A stretch of 64,000 nt of DNA, from positions 62,001 through 126,000 of the forward strand of contig NZ_MDDC01000001.1 of assembly GCF_001875325.1 (NCBI RefSeq). The letters run 5' to 3'. The notes under the pieces are model-generated. The model searched no databases. It was not told where the DNA came from and was given only the letters and a program-made list of their open reading frames with translations. The translations under genes were made by a program, and so were the position numbers. Positions within the stretch are counted from its first letter, which is position 1; each line of letters opens with the position of its first letter. Positions 26,873-37,497 of this stretch are shown here, piece by piece. The stretch comes from Neomoorella thermoacetica (lineage in GTDB: Bacteria; Bacillota; DSM-521; Neomoorellales; Neomoorellaceae).

Positions 26873-28591
26873 ATGACTGAATGGAGCCAGGGCCTGGGCG
26901 GAATCCTGGGCTTTGTCCAGATATTCTTTGCCGTGGTAATTGGCCTTTACTTCTGGAACCTCCTGCGCAACCAGCAGGGCAGCCGGGTGGCTGTGGAAAA
27001 GGAATCTCGCAAAGAACTGGAAAAACTCCAGCGGATGCGGGAGATCTCCCTCACTGAACCCCTGGCGGAAAAGACCCGGCCCAGCACCTTTGCCGAGATT
27101 ATCGGCCAGGAAGAGGGCCTGAAGGCCCTCCGGGCCGCCCTCTGCGGTCCCAACCCCCAGCATGTTATTATCTATGGCCCGCCGGGGGTGGGTAAAACAG
27201 CTGCCGCCCGGCTGGTCCTGGAGGAAGCCAAGGCCAACCCCCTTTCACCCTTTAAAGAGAACGCTAAATTCGTCGAAGTCGACGGTGCGACCTCCCGGTT
27301 CGACGAGCGGGGCATTGCCGACCCTCTGATTGGTTCGGTCCATGACCCCATCTACCAGGGGGCGGGCCCCATGGGCATGGCCGGTATTCCCCAGCCCAAA
27401 CCGGGTGCCGTAACCCGTGCCCATGGTGGTATCCTGTTTATCGATGAAATTGGCGAATTACACCCCATCCAGATCAACAAGCTCCTTAAGGTCCTGGAGG
27501 ATCGCAAGGTTATCCTGGAAAGCGCCTATTACAGCAGCGAGGATAGCAATATCCCCAGCCATATCCACGATATCTTCCGCAACGGTCTGCCGGCGGATTT
27601 CCGCCTGGTAGGGGCGACCACCCGCCTGCCCCAGGAGATCCCGGCGGCCATTCGTTCACGCTGCCAGGAGATCTATTTTCGTCCCCTGTTGCCCCATGAA
27701 ATCGGGTTAATCGTCCAGAACGCTGCCCGGAAAATAAACTTACACATTGCCCCGGAGGCCGCGGAGGTAATCAAACAGTATGCCACCAACGGTCGGGAAG
27801 CAGTTAACATGGTCCAGCTGGCCGCCGGCCTGGCCCTTACGGACAGGCGCCAGGAGATTACCCGGGCCGATATCGAGTGGGTGGTAACCAGCGGCCAGTA
27901 TACCCCGCGAATGGATAGCAAAGTACCTCCCGAACCCCAGGTGGGGGTGGTCAACGCCCTGGCAGTCTATGGCCCCAACATGGGGCTGGTGGTAGAGCTG
28001 GAGGCCAGCGTGAACTTCGTCGGCCACCGGCGCGGCCAGGTTATCGTCACCGGCGTGGTGGAAGAGGAAGAAACCGGGAGCAGCGACGGCCGCCGCATCA
28101 GGCGCAGGAGCATGGCCCGTAACGCCGTGGATAATGTCCAGACGGTTCTCAGGCGTCTGTTGCAAGTGGATCTACGCGACTACGACATCCACTTGAACTT
28201 TCCCGGCGGCGTACCGGTGGACGGTCCCTCGGCCGGGGTCAGCATGCTGACAGCCGTTTATTCCGCCCTCACCGAGATACCGGTCAACAACCTGGTAGCC
28301 ATGACGGGAGAAGTAGCCATTCGCGGCGGTGTGCGGCCGGTGGGAGGCGTAGTGGCCAAGGTGGAGGCCGCCCGCCTGGCCGGGGCGAAAAAAGTGCTCA
28401 TCCCCAGGGATAATTGGCAAGAGATCTTCCGCAGCCTGCCGGGTATCCAGGTGATTCCGGTCCAGAACGTCAACGAAGTCCTGGCAGAGGCCCTGTTGCC
28501 CCCGGCCCGGGTGGCCAGCCCGGAAAGGTTCAAGGTCCGTACCCAGATTTTAAGTGCGGCACCAAACATTGGCCGGCCGGTGGGCGGATAG
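26873..28591 (+). CDS. lonB: Membrane-anchored Lon-like protease LonB
   Basis: ATP-dependent serine protease of the sporulation-associated LonB type. About 572 residues: an N-terminal membrane helix (GILGFVQIFFAVVIGLYFW), AAA+ domain with Walker [14 protein letters not shown] and Walker B LFIDEIGEL, and a Lon protease domain with the Ser in DGPSAGVSML and the Lys in AGAKKVLIP. ATG at 26873 follows GGAAAGGAG; the 41 codons before it run through the clpX terminator and are not real. In Bacillus lonB sits beside lonA and is made in the forespore. Confidence 0.93.
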   Translation: MTEWSQGLGGILGFVQIFFAVVIGLYFWNLLRNQQGSRVAVEKESRKELEKLQRMREISLTEPLAEKTRPSTFAEIIGQEEGLKALRAALCGPNPQHVIIYGPPGVGKTAAARLVLEEAKANPLSPFKENAKFVEVDGATSRFDERGIADPLIGSVHDPIYQGAGPMGMAGIPQPKPGAVTRAHGGILFIDEIGELHPIQINKLLKVLEDRKVILESAYYSSEDSNIPSHIHDIFRNGLPADFRLVGATTRLPQEIPAAIRSRCQEIYFRPLLPHEIGLIVQNAARKINLHIAPEAAEVIKQYATNGREAVNMVQLAAGLALTDRRQEITRADIEWVVTSGQYTPRMDSKVPPEPQVGVVNALAVYGPNMGLVVELEASVNFVGHRRGQVIVTGVVEEEETGSSDGRRIRRRSMARNAVDNVQTVLRRLLQVDLRDYDIHLNFPGGVPVDGPSAGVSMLTAVYSALTEIPVNNLVAMTGEVAIRGGVRPVGGVVAKVEAARLAGAKKVLIPRDNWQEIFRSLPGIQVIPVQNVNEVLAEALLPPARVASPERFKVRTQILSAAPNIGRPVGG

Positions 28592-28688
28592 GCTATTGCA
28601 ATAAAAACAGTCCTGACGTAGAATATAAAAGAATAATTACCTTAGGAGAGAAAGTTATATACGGGGAGCACCTTGGAGGTGTAAAAAT

Positions 28689-30995
28689 TTGCGTCGAGCC
28701 CTGCCCCTGTTGCCCCTGCGCGGGGTTATTGTTTTTCCCTACACGGTTATTCACCTGGATGTAGGGCGGGAACGCTCGGTAAGTGCTATTGAAGCTGCCA
28801 TGCTTGGTGACCGGGTCATTTTTCTGGCCATGCAAAAGGAGGCCCAGGACGACGACCCCGGCGAAGATGATATCTATGCCACTGGAACCATAGCTGAGAT
28901 TAAACAATTATTGAAATTACCTGGAGGCACCATCAGGATCCTCGTCGAAGGTATCCGCAGGGGGGAGATCAAGGAGTATATCAGCCATGATCCCTTCCTC
29001 AAGGTAGAAGTCGAAGAGGCCCCGGAGCCGGCAGAGACCTCTCCTGAGATCGAAGCCCTGATGCGTTGCCTGATTGACGAGTTTGAAACCTACGTCAAGA
29101 TGGCCAAAAAGATACCCCCGGAAACGGTTGTAGCCGTCGTCAGCCTGGAGGAACCCGGGCGCCTGGCCGATGTGGTAGCCTCTCACCTCAACCTCAAACT
29201 GACGGATAAACAAGCCGTCCTGGAGGCCGTGGATATCAAAACGCGGTTGAATATTCTCTGCGATATCCTGGCCAAGGAAAAAGAAATCCTGGAACTGGAG
29301 CGGAAGATCGGCCTGCGGGTACGCAAGCAGATGGAAAAAGCCCAAAAGGAGTACTACCTGCGGGAGCAGATCAAGGCCATCCAGAAGGAACTTGGCGAGA
29401 AAGACGACCGTACGGCCGAAGCCGAGGAACTGCGGGAAAGGATAGCTAAAGCCAGGCTGCCTAAAGAGATCCGGGAGCGCGCCCTGAAAGAGGTTGAAAG
29501 GCTGGAGAAAATGCCGCCCATGGTGGCGGAAGTAACCGTCGTCCGCAACTATCTGGACTGGATCCTGGCCCTGCCCTGGCACAAGCAGACCAGGGACCGC
29601 CTGGATATCAAGGTAGCCGAGGAGATCCTGGACGAGGAACACTACGGTTTAAAGGAAGTTAAGGAACGTATCCTGGAATACCTGGCCATTCGCCAGCTGG
29701 CCAAAAAGATGCGGGGCCCTATCCTCTGTTTTGTGGGACCGCCGGGGGTGGGTAAGACCTCCCTGGCCAAATCCATCGCCCGGGCCCTGCAGCGCAAGTT
29801 TGTCCGTATCTCCCTGGGAGGTACCCGGGACGAAGCCGAGATTCGCGGCCACCGGCGGACCTATGTGGGCGCCCTGCCCGGGCGGATTATCCAGGGTATG
29901 AAACAGGCGGGGACGAAGAATCCGGTCTTTTTACTGGACGAGATTGATAAGTTGAGCAGTGACTTCCGGGGCGATCCCGCCTCGGCCCTGCTGGAAGTCC
30001 TGGACCCGGAACAAAACTATATGTTCAGCGATCATTATATTGAAGCTCCCTTCGACCTCTCCAAGGTAATGTTCATTACCACGGCCAATGTTGAATACTC
30101 AATCCCTCGTCCCCTCCTGGATAGGATGGAAGTTATCCGTATTCCCGGCTACACCGAGGAAGAAAAGGTCAAGATTGCTGAACTGCATCTGTTGCCCAAG
30201 CAGCTCGAGGAACACGGCCTGCAGAAGCAGCAACTGGAAGTATCGGAGAACGCCCTGCGGCGGATTGTCCGGGAGTATACCCGGGAGGCCGGCGTCCGAA
30301 ACCTGGAACGGGAAATCGCCACCCTCTGTCGCAAGACCGCCCGGGATATCGTCAGCGGTAAGACCAAAGCTGTAAAAGTAACAGCAAATAATGTGGAGCA
30401 ATACCTGGGTATTCCCCGCTTCCGTCATACGGAAGCCATCCGCAATGAGATGGTGGGTGTGGCCAACGGCCTGGCCTGGACGGAGGTCGGCGGCGAGGTC
30501 CTGAATGTCGAGGTGTCTATCCTGAAGGGCAAGGGCAACCTGACCCTGACAGGAAAATTGGGCGATGTCATGAAGGAGTCCGCTTACGCTGGTTTCAGCT
30601 ACCTCCGCTCCCGGTCTGCCGAACTGGGCCTGGAGGAAGACTTCCACGAGAAGTTTGACCTGCATATCCACGTCCCCGAGGGGGCCATCCCGAAGGACGG
30701 GCCTTCGGCGGGCATTACCATGGCCACAGCCATGGCCTCAGCCCTGAAGGGCGTGCCAGTGCGGAGCGACCTGGCCATGACCGGGGAAATCACCCTGCGG
30801 GGCCGGGTACTGCCGGTGGGAGGCATTAAAGAAAAGATCCTGGCCGCCCACCGGGAAGGGATTAAAAACATCATCCTGCCCCGGGAGAACGAGAAAAACC
30901 TGGAAGACGTCCCGGCCAACATCAAGCGCAAGATGAACTTTATCCTGGTCGAGCACATGGACGAAGTGTTGAAAGAAGCCCTGGTTAATAACTAG
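28689..30995 (+). CDS. lon: Lon protease (LonA)
   Basis: Cytosolic ATP-dependent protease that removes damaged and regulatory proteins. The 768-residue protein has the N-terminal substrate domain ([21 protein letters not shown]), a long coiled-coil (about 190-260), Walker [14 protein letters not shown], Walker [10 protein letters not shown], and the protease domain with the Ser in [12 protein letters not shown] and the Lys in [17 protein letters not shown] at 28689 follows TTGGAGGTG. The gap 28592-28688 holds nothing clear beyond the ribosome site. Confidence 0.96.
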   Translation: MRRALPLLPLRGVIVFPYTVIHLDVGRERSVSAIEAAMLGDRVIFLAMQKEAQDDDPGEDDIYATGTIAEIKQLLKLPGGTIRILVEGIRRGEIKEYISHDPFLKVEVEEAPEPAETSPEIEALMRCLIDEFETYVKMAKKIPPETVVAVVSLEEPGRLADVVASHLNLKLTDKQAVLEAVDIKTRLNILCDILAKEKEILELERKIGLRVRKQMEKAQKEYYLREQIKAIQKELGEKDDRTAEAEELRERIAKARLPKEIRERALKEVERLEKMPPMVAEVTVVRNYLDWILALPWHKQTRDRLDIKVAEEILDEEHYGLKEVKERILEYLAIRQLAKKMRGPILCFVGPPGVGKTSLAKSIARALQRKFVRISLGGTRDEAEIRGHRRTYVGALPGRIIQGMKQAGTKNPVFLLDEIDKLSSDFRGDPASALLEVLDPEQNYMFSDHYIEAPFDLSKVMFITTANVEYSIPRPLLDRMEVIRIPGYTEEEKVKIAELHLLPKQLEEHGLQKQQLEVSENALRRIVREYTREAGVRNLEREIATLCRKTARDIVSGKTKAVKVTANNVEQYLGIPRFRHTEAIRNEMVGVANGLAWTEVGGEVLNVEVSILKGKGNLTLTGKLGDVMKESAYAGFSYLRSRSAELGLEEDFHEKFDLHIHVPEGAIPKDGPSAGITMATAMASALKGVPVRSDLAMTGEITLRGRVLPVGGIKEKILAAHREGIKNIILPRENEKNLEDVPANIKRKMNFILVEHMDEVLKEALVNN

Positions 30996-31002
30996 ACAGC
31001 CC

Positions 31003-31032
31003 TTGACAGGAAGAGCCAGAAATCGGTAAGAT
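31003..31032 (+). promoter_or_regulatory. Promoter between lonA and valS
   Basis: TTGACA, 18-base spacer, TAAGAT. A start near 31039 would give a leader that meets a terminator after about 30-60 bases. Confidence 0.65.
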
Positions 31033-31065
31033 AGTACGGTAAGGAATGATCAACGCGGAGCAGTA

Positions 31066-31099
31066 CCCCTCGTCCGTCCGGGCGGACGGGGGGTTTTTT
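31066..31099 (+). terminator. Terminator close to the promoter before valS
   Basis: CCCCTCGTCCG pairs with CGGACGGGGGG around a loop, followed by TTTTTT. It could end lonA transcripts, or attenuate the transcript from the promoter at 31003. Confidence 0.85.
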
Positions 31100-31139
31100 G
31101 TAGCGGGGTTAAGAGTTATTTCCGGGGAGCCCCTCATGA

Positions 31140-31440
31140 GGACTGACATCCCCGTCCCCCGCTAGCGAACAAGTGGGTTGAGGCAAGGGGCTGGAGGGTA
31201 CAGGCGGAGGGCGACTTCGTTCGAGGCGTAAGTAAACTTTGCGCTAAGCCGATAGCTTCGCGGCAGTGAACGGGATGGGGATCGTAACGTGGCTTCAGGA
31301 ACGAGGAGTACCACCCCTCACCCCCGCCGCCGGGCAAGGCTGAGCGTAAAGTTTGCTCGCCGAAAACCACCGGAACCCGGAGCCTGTACTCCCAGCCCCC
31401 AGGAAGCCAGCCAGTAATCGCCTGGTTTGGCAGAACCCGA
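31140..31440. repeat. Large imperfect palindrome upstream of valS (possible mobile-element remnant or structured leader)
   Basis: GGGGCTGGAGGGTACAGGC (31187-31205) is nearly complementary to GCCTGTACTCCCAGCCCC (31383-31400). Inside it, GTAAACTTTGCGCT (31232-31245) matches AGCGTAAAGTTTGC (31343-31356) in reverse with G-U allowed, and GGGATGGGG matches CCCCTCACCC. The total is a hairpin of about 210 bases. I found no T-box sequence for a valyl-tRNA switch. It may be a small non-autonomous element (MITE) or an RNA leader. No protein gene is supported here on either strand. Confidence 0.5.
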
Positions 31441-31463
31441 TTTTTCGAGGAGGCAAGTGTATT

Positions 31464-34106
31464 TTGGCTACGCTGGATAAGGTCTATAATCCCAAAGCCG
31501 TAGAAGAAAAATGGTACCGTTACTGGTCGGAAAACGGATACTTTATTGGCCCCCTGCCGGCAAAAGGCCGTCCGGCCTTCAGCATAGTCATGCCGCCACC
31601 CAATGTCACCGGGAGCCTGCACCTGGGCCATGCCCTGGATAATACCCTCCAGGACATCCTCACCCGCTGGCACCGGATGCGTGGTGACGCTACCCTGTGG
31701 ATACCGGGCACCGACCACGCCGGTATAGCCACCCAGGCCCGGGTAGAAGAGGAACTTGCTAAGGAAGGACTGAGCAAGTACGACCTGGGCCGGGACAGGT
31801 TCCTGGAGCGGGTCTGGGAATGGAAACACCAGTACGGCAACCGTATCACCCAGCAGCTGCGGCTCCTGGGATCCTCCTGCGACTGGAGCCGGGAGCGGTT
31901 TACCATGGACGAAGGCTGTTCCCGGGCGGTGCGCGAGGTCTTTGTCCGCCTCTATGAAAAGGGCCTTATCTACCGGGGCAGCTACATCATCAACTGGTGT
32001 CCCCGCTGCCGGACCACCATTTCGGATATTGAAGTAGAGCACGTAGAAGAAGCGGGTCATCTCTGGTATATCCGTTATCCCTTTAAGGATGGAAGCGGCA
32101 GCATTGTCATTGCCACCACCAGGCCGGAGACCATGCTCGGGGATACGGCGGTAGCCGTAAATCCCAGCGACGAGCGTTTCCGGGATGTTGTTGGTAAAAC
32201 CCTGATCCTGCCCCTGATCAACCGGGAGATACCTGTTATCGCCGACGACTATGTCGACCCCGCTTTCGGAACCGGGGCGGTTAAGATAACCCCGGCCCAC
32301 GACCCCAATGACTTTGAAGTAGCCGCCCGTCATAATCTGCCCTCTATTACAGTTATTGGTAAAGATGCCGTTATGACAGAAGAAGCCGGTCCCTACGCCG
32401 GTATGGATCGCTATGCCTGCCGGGGACAGCTGGTGGACGACTTGAAGGCCCTGGGGTTCCTGGTCAAGGTCGAAGAACATACCCATGCCGTCGGCCATTG
32501 TTACCGCTGCGGGACGACCATTGAACCCCTGGTATCACCCCAGTGGTTTGTCCGTATGGCCCCCCTGGCCGCGCCCGCTATCAAGGCGGCCAAAGAAGGC
32601 CAGGTACGCTTTGTGCCCGAACGTTTCACCAAGATTTACTTAAACTGGCTGGAGAACATCCGCGATTGGTGTATCTCCCGCCAGCTCTGGTGGGGCCACC
32701 GTATCCCCGTCTGGTACTGCCAGCAGTGCGGCGAGGAGATCTGCAGCCGGGAAGACCCCATAGAATGCCCGGCCTGCGGCAGCACCGCCCTGGAGCAGGA
32801 TCCCGACGTGCTGGACACATGGTTCAGCTCCGCCCTGTGGCCCTTTTCCACCCTGGGCTGGCCGGAAAAGACGACGGAACTGGAGGCCTTTTACCCCACT
32901 TCGGTCCTGGTAACCGGCCGGGATATTATCTTTTTCTGGGTAGCCCGGATGCTCTTTATGGGCCTGGAATTTATGGGGCGAGTACCCTTCCGGGAGGTCC
33001 TCATTCACGGCCTTGTCCTGGACGCCCAGGGGCGGAAAATGAGCAAATCCCTGGGCAACGGCGTCGATCCCATGGAGGTAATCGAAAAATACGGGGCTGA
33101 CACCCTGCGCCTGATGCTGGTAACCGGCAACACGCCGGGGAACGATCTGCGTTTCCATCCCGAACGCCTGGAAGGCACCCGGAACTTTGCCAATAAGATC
33201 TGGAACGCTGCCCGTTTCGCCCTCATGAACCTGGAGGATTACGTACCGGCGCCATTAGAGCGCGAGAAATTTACCCTGGCCGACCGCTGGATCCTCAGCC
33301 GTTTAAATAAGCTGGTCCTGGAGGTAAGCACCTGCCTGGAGGCCTATGAAATCGGCGAGGTGGCCAGGCTGCTCTATGACTTCTTCTGGGGTGAATTCTG
33401 CGACTGGTATATTGAGCTGATTAAACCGCGGCTCTACGGGGAGGATCGGCAGGAGCGGCGGGTTGCCCAGGGGGTCCTGGTGACGGTCCTGGGCCGGAGC
33501 CTCCAGCTCCTCCACCCCTTCATGCCCTTTATTACCGAGGAGATCTGGCAGCACCTGCCCGGGGAGAGGGGGAGCATCATGCTGAGTTCCTGGCCCCGGC
33601 CTGTACCGGAGGATGACGATGAACAGGCCGAGACTGCCATGGGCCTGGTTATGGCCGTTATTCGTGCCGTCCGCACCCTGCGCAGCGAAATGAATGTACC
33701 CCCCGGCCGGCGGGCGGAAGTCATTCTGGTTACCGGGTCCGCGGAAGCCAGGGAAATTTTGCAGCGGGAAGCGGTTTACCTGGAGAACCTGGCTGCGGCT
33801 GACAGGGTCAAGGTGGTAGCGGCCCTGGATCGACCTCCTTCCCGGGCAGCGACGGCTGTTACCAGCGGGGTGCAGGTCTTTTTGCCCCTGGCCGGCCTCA
33901 TTGATCTGGAGAAGGAAAAGGCCCGCCTGGAAAAGGAACTGCAAAAGACCGGGTCCGAGTTGGAAAAGGTCGAAAAAAAACTGGCCCGGGCTGATTTCCG
34001 GGCCAAGGCCCCGGCAGCCATAGTGGCCAAGGAACAAGCCCGGGCAGCGGAATTAAAATCTACCGTAGCGGCTCTCACCAAACGCCTTAGCTATCTGGGG
34101 AGCTAG
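31464..34106 (+). CDS. valS: Valyl-tRNA synthetase
   Basis: Class I synthetase charging tRNA-Val, with an editing domain. About 880 residues, normal for bacteria. Landmarks: KVYNPKAVEEKWYRYW, the HIGH-box variant in PPPNVTGSLHLGHAL, editing-domain motif TTRPETMLGDTAVAVNP, zinc-type cysteines (CQQCGEEICSREDPIECPACG), KMSKSLGNG, and the C-terminal coiled coil. The TTG at 31464 follows CGAGGAGG and gives the family start; the frame is open further upstream but that part reads through the palindrome region. Confidence 0.95.
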   Translation: MATLDKVYNPKAVEEKWYRYWSENGYFIGPLPAKGRPAFSIVMPPPNVTGSLHLGHALDNTLQDILTRWHRMRGDATLWIPGTDHAGIATQARVEEELAKEGLSKYDLGRDRFLERVWEWKHQYGNRITQQLRLLGSSCDWSRERFTMDEGCSRAVREVFVRLYEKGLIYRGSYIINWCPRCRTTISDIEVEHVEEAGHLWYIRYPFKDGSGSIVIATTRPETMLGDTAVAVNPSDERFRDVVGKTLILPLINREIPVIADDYVDPAFGTGAVKITPAHDPNDFEVAARHNLPSITVIGKDAVMTEEAGPYAGMDRYACRGQLVDDLKALGFLVKVEEHTHAVGHCYRCGTTIEPLVSPQWFVRMAPLAAPAIKAAKEGQVRFVPERFTKIYLNWLENIRDWCISRQLWWGHRIPVWYCQQCGEEICSREDPIECPACGSTALEQDPDVLDTWFSSALWPFSTLGWPEKTTELEAFYPTSVLVTGRDIIFFWVARMLFMGLEFMGRVPFREVLIHGLVLDAQGRKMSKSLGNGVDPMEVIEKYGADTLRLMLVTGNTPGNDLRFHPERLEGTRNFANKIWNAARFALMNLEDYVPAPLEREKFTLADRWILSRLNKLVLEVSTCLEAYEIGEVARLLYDFFWGEFCDWYIELIKPRLYGEDRQERRVAQGVLVTVLGRSLQLLHPFMPFITEEIWQHLPGERGSIMLSSWPRPVPEDDDEQAETAMGLVMAVIRAVRTLRSEMNVPPGRRAEVILVTGSAEAREILQREAVYLENLAAADRVKVVAALDRPPSRAATAVTSGVQVFLPLAGLIDLEKEKARLEKELQKTGSELEKVEKKLARADFRAKAPAAIVAKEQARAAELKSTVAALTKRLSYLGS

Positions 34107-34117
34107 GAGGGAAGCAG

Positions 34118-35440
34118 GTGAACTACCAGGAAACCCTTGAATTTTTGCGGCAACTCACCAAGTTTGGTTTTAACCTGGGCCTGGGGCGAATAAAGGAACT
34201 CATGCGCCGGGCCGGTTCGCCTCAGGAGCGCCTGCGCTTTATCCATATCGGTGGGACCAACGGCAAGGGCTCGGTCTCGGCTATGGTGGCCAGTATCCTG
34301 CAGGCGGCTGGCTACCGGGTGGGACTCTTTACCTCTCCCCACCTTCATTCCTATACCGAACGGATCCGGATTAACGGCCAGAATATCCCGGAGGAACGCC
34401 TAGCAGCCCTTCTTACCTGGTTTAAACCACTTTTGACGGCTATGGTAGCTGAGGGTTATGAACACCCGACGGAATTCGAGGTCAGCACTGCCGTAGCCCT
34501 GAAGTACTTTGCCGACGAAGGGGTAGACCTGGTAGTTCTGGAAGTGGGACTGGGTGGGGCCATTGATTCTACCAATGTGATTGATGCTTCTCTGGTGAGC
34601 GTTATAACTAATGTCGGTATGGACCACATGCAGTATTTGGGGAACACTATAGCTGAGATCGCCCGGGCTAAGGCCGGCATTATCAAACCCGGGGGGATTG
34701 TGGTCACTGCTACCCGTTGGCCGGAAGCACTGGAAATTATTAGCGCTACCTGCCGGGAAAAAGGGGCTACCCTTTACCAGGTAGGACGGGATGTCACCTG
34801 GCGGGAACGCCGGGTATCCCTGGAGGGAGGCGAATTTGATTGCCAGGGCTTGCTGGCTACCTATGAAGGCCTCAAGGTCCACCTCCTGGGGCGCCACCAG
34901 CTGGAGAATGCGGCCACGGCGGTGGCGGTTATCGAAGCAGCCATCCGCCACCACGGGCTGAAGGTAACGCCGGACCACCTGTACCAGGGCCTGGCCGCCG
35001 CCACCTGGCCGGCTCGCCTGGAAATCATGCACCGGGAACCAATGGTCATCATTGACGGTGCCCACAACTTTGATGGGGCCGTAAGTCTTCGCCAGGCCCT
35101 TGAAGAGATTTTCCGCTACCGCCGCCTGATCCTGGTCCTGGGAATGCTGGCTGATAAAGAGCGGGAGAAAGTGGTGGCCGAACTTGCCCCCCTGGCGTCG
35201 GCCGTGATTGTCACCCGGCCCAATAACCCCCGGGCCGGAAACTGGCAGTCCCTGGCTGACAGGGTGCGCCGCTATGTCGGCGGGGTGGAGGTTATCGAAG
35301 CCATTCCTGCGGCAGTCAAGAGAGCCCTGGCCCTTGCAGGGCCGTCCGACCTCATCTGTGTTACCGGTTCCTTGTACATGGTGGCAGACGCCAGGGAATG
35401 GCTGAAGAAGTTTAAAATAGAGGAATCTCCCGGGCAGTAG
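34118..35440 (+). CDS. folC: Folylpolyglutamate synthase / dihydrofolate synthase
   Basis: Adds glutamate to folates (and possibly makes dihydrofolate). 440 residues of the Mur ligase type: P-loop GGTNGKGSVSAM near residue 45, SPHLHSYTERIRING, the conserved VLEVGLGGAIDSTNV and the central AHNFDGAVSL. GTG at 34118 follows TAGGAGGGAAG, 11 bases after valS; valS-folC is a common Firmicute pair. In acetogens folate polyglutamates serve the methyl branch of the Wood-Ljungdahl pathway. Confidence 0.94.
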   Translation: MNYQETLEFLRQLTKFGFNLGLGRIKELMRRAGSPQERLRFIHIGGTNGKGSVSAMVASILQAAGYRVGLFTSPHLHSYTERIRINGQNIPEERLAALLTWFKPLLTAMVAEGYEHPTEFEVSTAVALKYFADEGVDLVVLEVGLGGAIDSTNVIDASLVSVITNVGMDHMQYLGNTIAEIARAKAGIIKPGGIVVTATRWPEALEIISATCREKGATLYQVGRDVTWRERRVSLEGGEFDCQGLLATYEGLKVHLLGRHQLENAATAVAVIEAAIRHHGLKVTPDHLYQGLAAATWPARLEIMHREPMVIIDGAHNFDGAVSLRQALEEIFRYRRLILVLGMLADKEREKVVAELAPLASAVIVTRPNNPRAGNWQSLADRVRRYVGGVEVIEAIPAAVKRALALAGPSDLICVTGSLYMVADAREWLKKFKIEESPGQ

Positions 35441-35488
35441 CGAATATGTCTTGTGAAAGAAGTACTGAGCCATAAGGGGGCAGACCAG

Positions 35489-36136
35489 GTGAAGACCCTA
35501 AAGATTCCCGAGGCGACCATTACCCGGTTATCAGTATATTCCCGTTACCTGGCCCAGGTCGACCGCCATGGTGTCACCACCATCTCCTCCGGTGAGATTG
35601 CCGAAGGAGTGGGGGTCAGCCCGGCCCAGGTCCGGAAAGACCTGGCCTACTTTGGCGAATTTGGTACCCGGGGCGTGGGCTACAATGTTAAAGACCTGTA
35701 CTGGCACATAATCAAGATCCTGGGGCTCAACACTACCTGGTCGGTGGTCATTATCGGCGCTGGTAATCTGGGTACGGCCCTTTCCATGTACGGTGGCTTC
35801 CGCGAGCGGGGCTTCAAAATCGTGGGTATTTTCGACAACGACCCTCACAAGATCGGCTACCGCCTGAACGGGATCGAGGTTTACCCAATGGAGCGTCTGG
35901 AAGAGATAATCGAACGGGAAAAGGCCCAGATCGCCATTATTACAGTCCCGGCGGAACATGCCCAGGAAGTAGCCGACCAGCTGGCCCGGACCAGTATCCA
36001 GGGAATCCTGAACTTCGCCCCGCGGGTACTGAACCTCCCGGAACGCCTTGAACTCCGGAACGTCGACCTTTCCGTAAATCTGGAGATACTGACCTTTAAC
36101 CTGGCCTTTCGCCGGGCAATGAAGAACGGAAAATAA
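35489..36136 (+). CDS. rex: Redox-sensing repressor Rex
   Basis: NADH/NAD-responsive repressor of fermentation and energy genes. About 215 residues: N-terminal winged helix ([19 protein letters not shown] and [24 protein letters not shown]) and a Rossmann domain with [12 protein letters not shown] and [12 protein letters not shown] at 35489 is chosen for its length and the AAGGGGG before it; GTG at 35453 would add 12 unlike residues. No Rex operator (TTGTG-like palindrome) was clear upstream. Confidence 0.94.
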   Translation: MKTLKIPEATITRLSVYSRYLAQVDRHGVTTISSGEIAEGVGVSPAQVRKDLAYFGEFGTRGVGYNVKDLYWHIIKILGLNTTWSVVIIGAGNLGTALSMYGGFRERGFKIVGIFDNDPHKIGYRLNGIEVYPMERLEEIIEREKAQIAIITVPAEHAQEVADQLARTSIQGILNFAPRVLNLPERLELRNVDLSVNLEILTFNLAFRRAMKNGK

Positions 36137-36157
36137 ATCCCTGGGGAAGAAACGCTT

Positions 36158-36742
36158 ATGAGCAAGCTGGTTCTGGCTTCAGCCTCGCCGCGGCGGCGGG
36201 AACTTCTAGCCAGGTTAGGGTTATCCTTCACCATCCAGCCCAGCCGGATTGATGAGAACGTTTACCGGCATCTGCCCCCGGCGGCCAGGGTAGAAGCCCT
36301 GGCCCTGGCCAAGGCCAGGGCGGTGGCCGCCGGTATCTCCGAGGCCCTGGTCCTCGGGGCCGATACGCTGGTAGTTTGCGAGGGGCAGATTTTGGGCAAA
36401 CCTCACTCCCCCGCTGTCGCGGCCAGGATGCTGGCCTTCTTAAACGGCCGTACCCATACCGTCTACACCGGGGTGGCGGTTGTCCAGGCCCCCCGGGGCC
36501 CGGAAAGGGTTACTCACGCCAGCACCGCAGTGACCTTTCGTAACCTGACGCCGGACCAGATCGACGCCTATGTAGCCACCGGCGAACCCCTGGATAAAGC
36601 CGGTGCCTACGGCATTCAGGGTCGCGGGGCCCTGCTGGTGGCCGGGATTCAGGGCGATTATTTCAATGTCGTCGGCCTGCCCCTGGTGCAGGTGGAGGAA
36701 TTGCTAGCTACATTCGGAGTTGATGTTTGGGGGAGAGTATAG
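36158..36742 (+). CDS. maf: Maf nucleotide pyrophosphatase
   Basis: House-cleaning enzyme that hydrolyses dTTP/UTP or modified nucleotides. 194 residues with the Maf signature SASPRRRELLARLGL at the start, VLGADTLVV, and GKPHSPAVAARMLAFLNGRTHTVYTGV. Located between rex and radC; the radC ATG follows the stop immediately. Confidence 0.94.
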   Translation: MSKLVLASASPRRRELLARLGLSFTIQPSRIDENVYRHLPPAARVEALALAKARAVAAGISEALVLGADTLVVCEGQILGKPHSPAVAARMLAFLNGRTHTVYTGVAVVQAPRGPERVTHASTAVTFRNLTPDQIDAYVATGEPLDKAGAYGIQGRGALLVAGIQGDYFNVVGLPLVQVEELLATFGVDVWGRV

Positions 36743-37432
36743 ATGACTGGAGGACAAGGAGTTACTATTAAAGAACTGCCGGCCGAACTGCGGCCCCGGG
36801 AGCGTCTCCTGGCCGCCGGGGTTCAGGCCCTGTCCAACGCCGAACTCCTGGCCATCCTCCTGCGGACGGGGACCAGGACGGAATCAGCTCTGGACGTAGC
36901 CCGCCGGCTCCTTTCCGGTCCTGACGGTCTCCAGTTCCTGGCCGGGGCCACCCTGGAAGAACTGCAGCAGCATAAAGGGATTGGCCTGGCCAAGGCTGCG
37001 GAACTCAAGGCCGCACTGGAACTGGGCCGGCGCCTGGCCGCCTTCACCCTCAACCGGACCGTTATCAGGAATCCCCAGGATGTGGCAGGCCTTCTCCTTG
37101 ATGAGATGCGTTACCTGGACCGGGAGAATTTTCGCACCGTTTCCCTGAATACTAAAAACCAGGTCCTGGGGATCGACAACGTCTCGGTGGGGAGCCTAAA
37201 TTCCTCCCTGGCCCATCCCCGGGAGGTTTTTAAAGACCCAATCCGCCGCAGTGCTGCGGCCATCATTCTGGCCCACAATCATCCCAGCGGTGATCCCACC
37301 CCCAGCCGGGAGGACATTATGGTCACCCGGCGCCTGGTGGAGGCTGGCCACATCCTGGGGATTGAAGTCCTGGATCATTTAATTATCGGTGACGGACGTT
37401 TTACCAGCCTGAAGGAACGAAATCTACTTTAG
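36743..37432 (+). CDS. radC: RadC/JAMM-domain protein
   Basis: RadC family protein, 229 residues, despite its name of unclear function. N-terminal helix-hairpin-helix region (LQQHKGIGLAKAAELKAALELG), and a JAB/MPN metalloprotease-like domain with HNHPSGDPTPSRED (zinc ligands His, His, Asp). The start ATG touches the stop of maf. The maf-radC-mreB order is widespread in Firmicutes. Confidence 0.94.
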   Translation: MTGGQGVTIKELPAELRPRERLLAAGVQALSNAELLAILLRTGTRTESALDVARRLLSGPDGLQFLAGATLEELQQHKGIGLAKAAELKAALELGRRLAAFTLNRTVIRNPQDVAGLLLDEMRYLDRENFRTVSLNTKNQVLGIDNVSVGSLNSSLAHPREVFKDPIRRSAAAIILAHNHPSGDPTPSREDIMVTRRLVEAGHILGIEVLDHLIIGDGRFTSLKERNLL

Positions 37433-37497
37433 TGTACAGGTTTGTTTACCAGCTGACATCCTTCGACACCCCTTAACGTACAGGCAAACTTAACCTC

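Noticed and set aside
31003-31463. T-box riboswitch for valS
   Set aside because: I looked for the T-box sequence TGGNACCGCG and a full stem I layout and found none; AGTA near the promoter is too little evidence.
31134-32498. A 454-codon minus-strand frame opposite the valS start and leader
   Set aside because: It covers the clear valS motifs on the other strand, and the remainder is the palindrome region.
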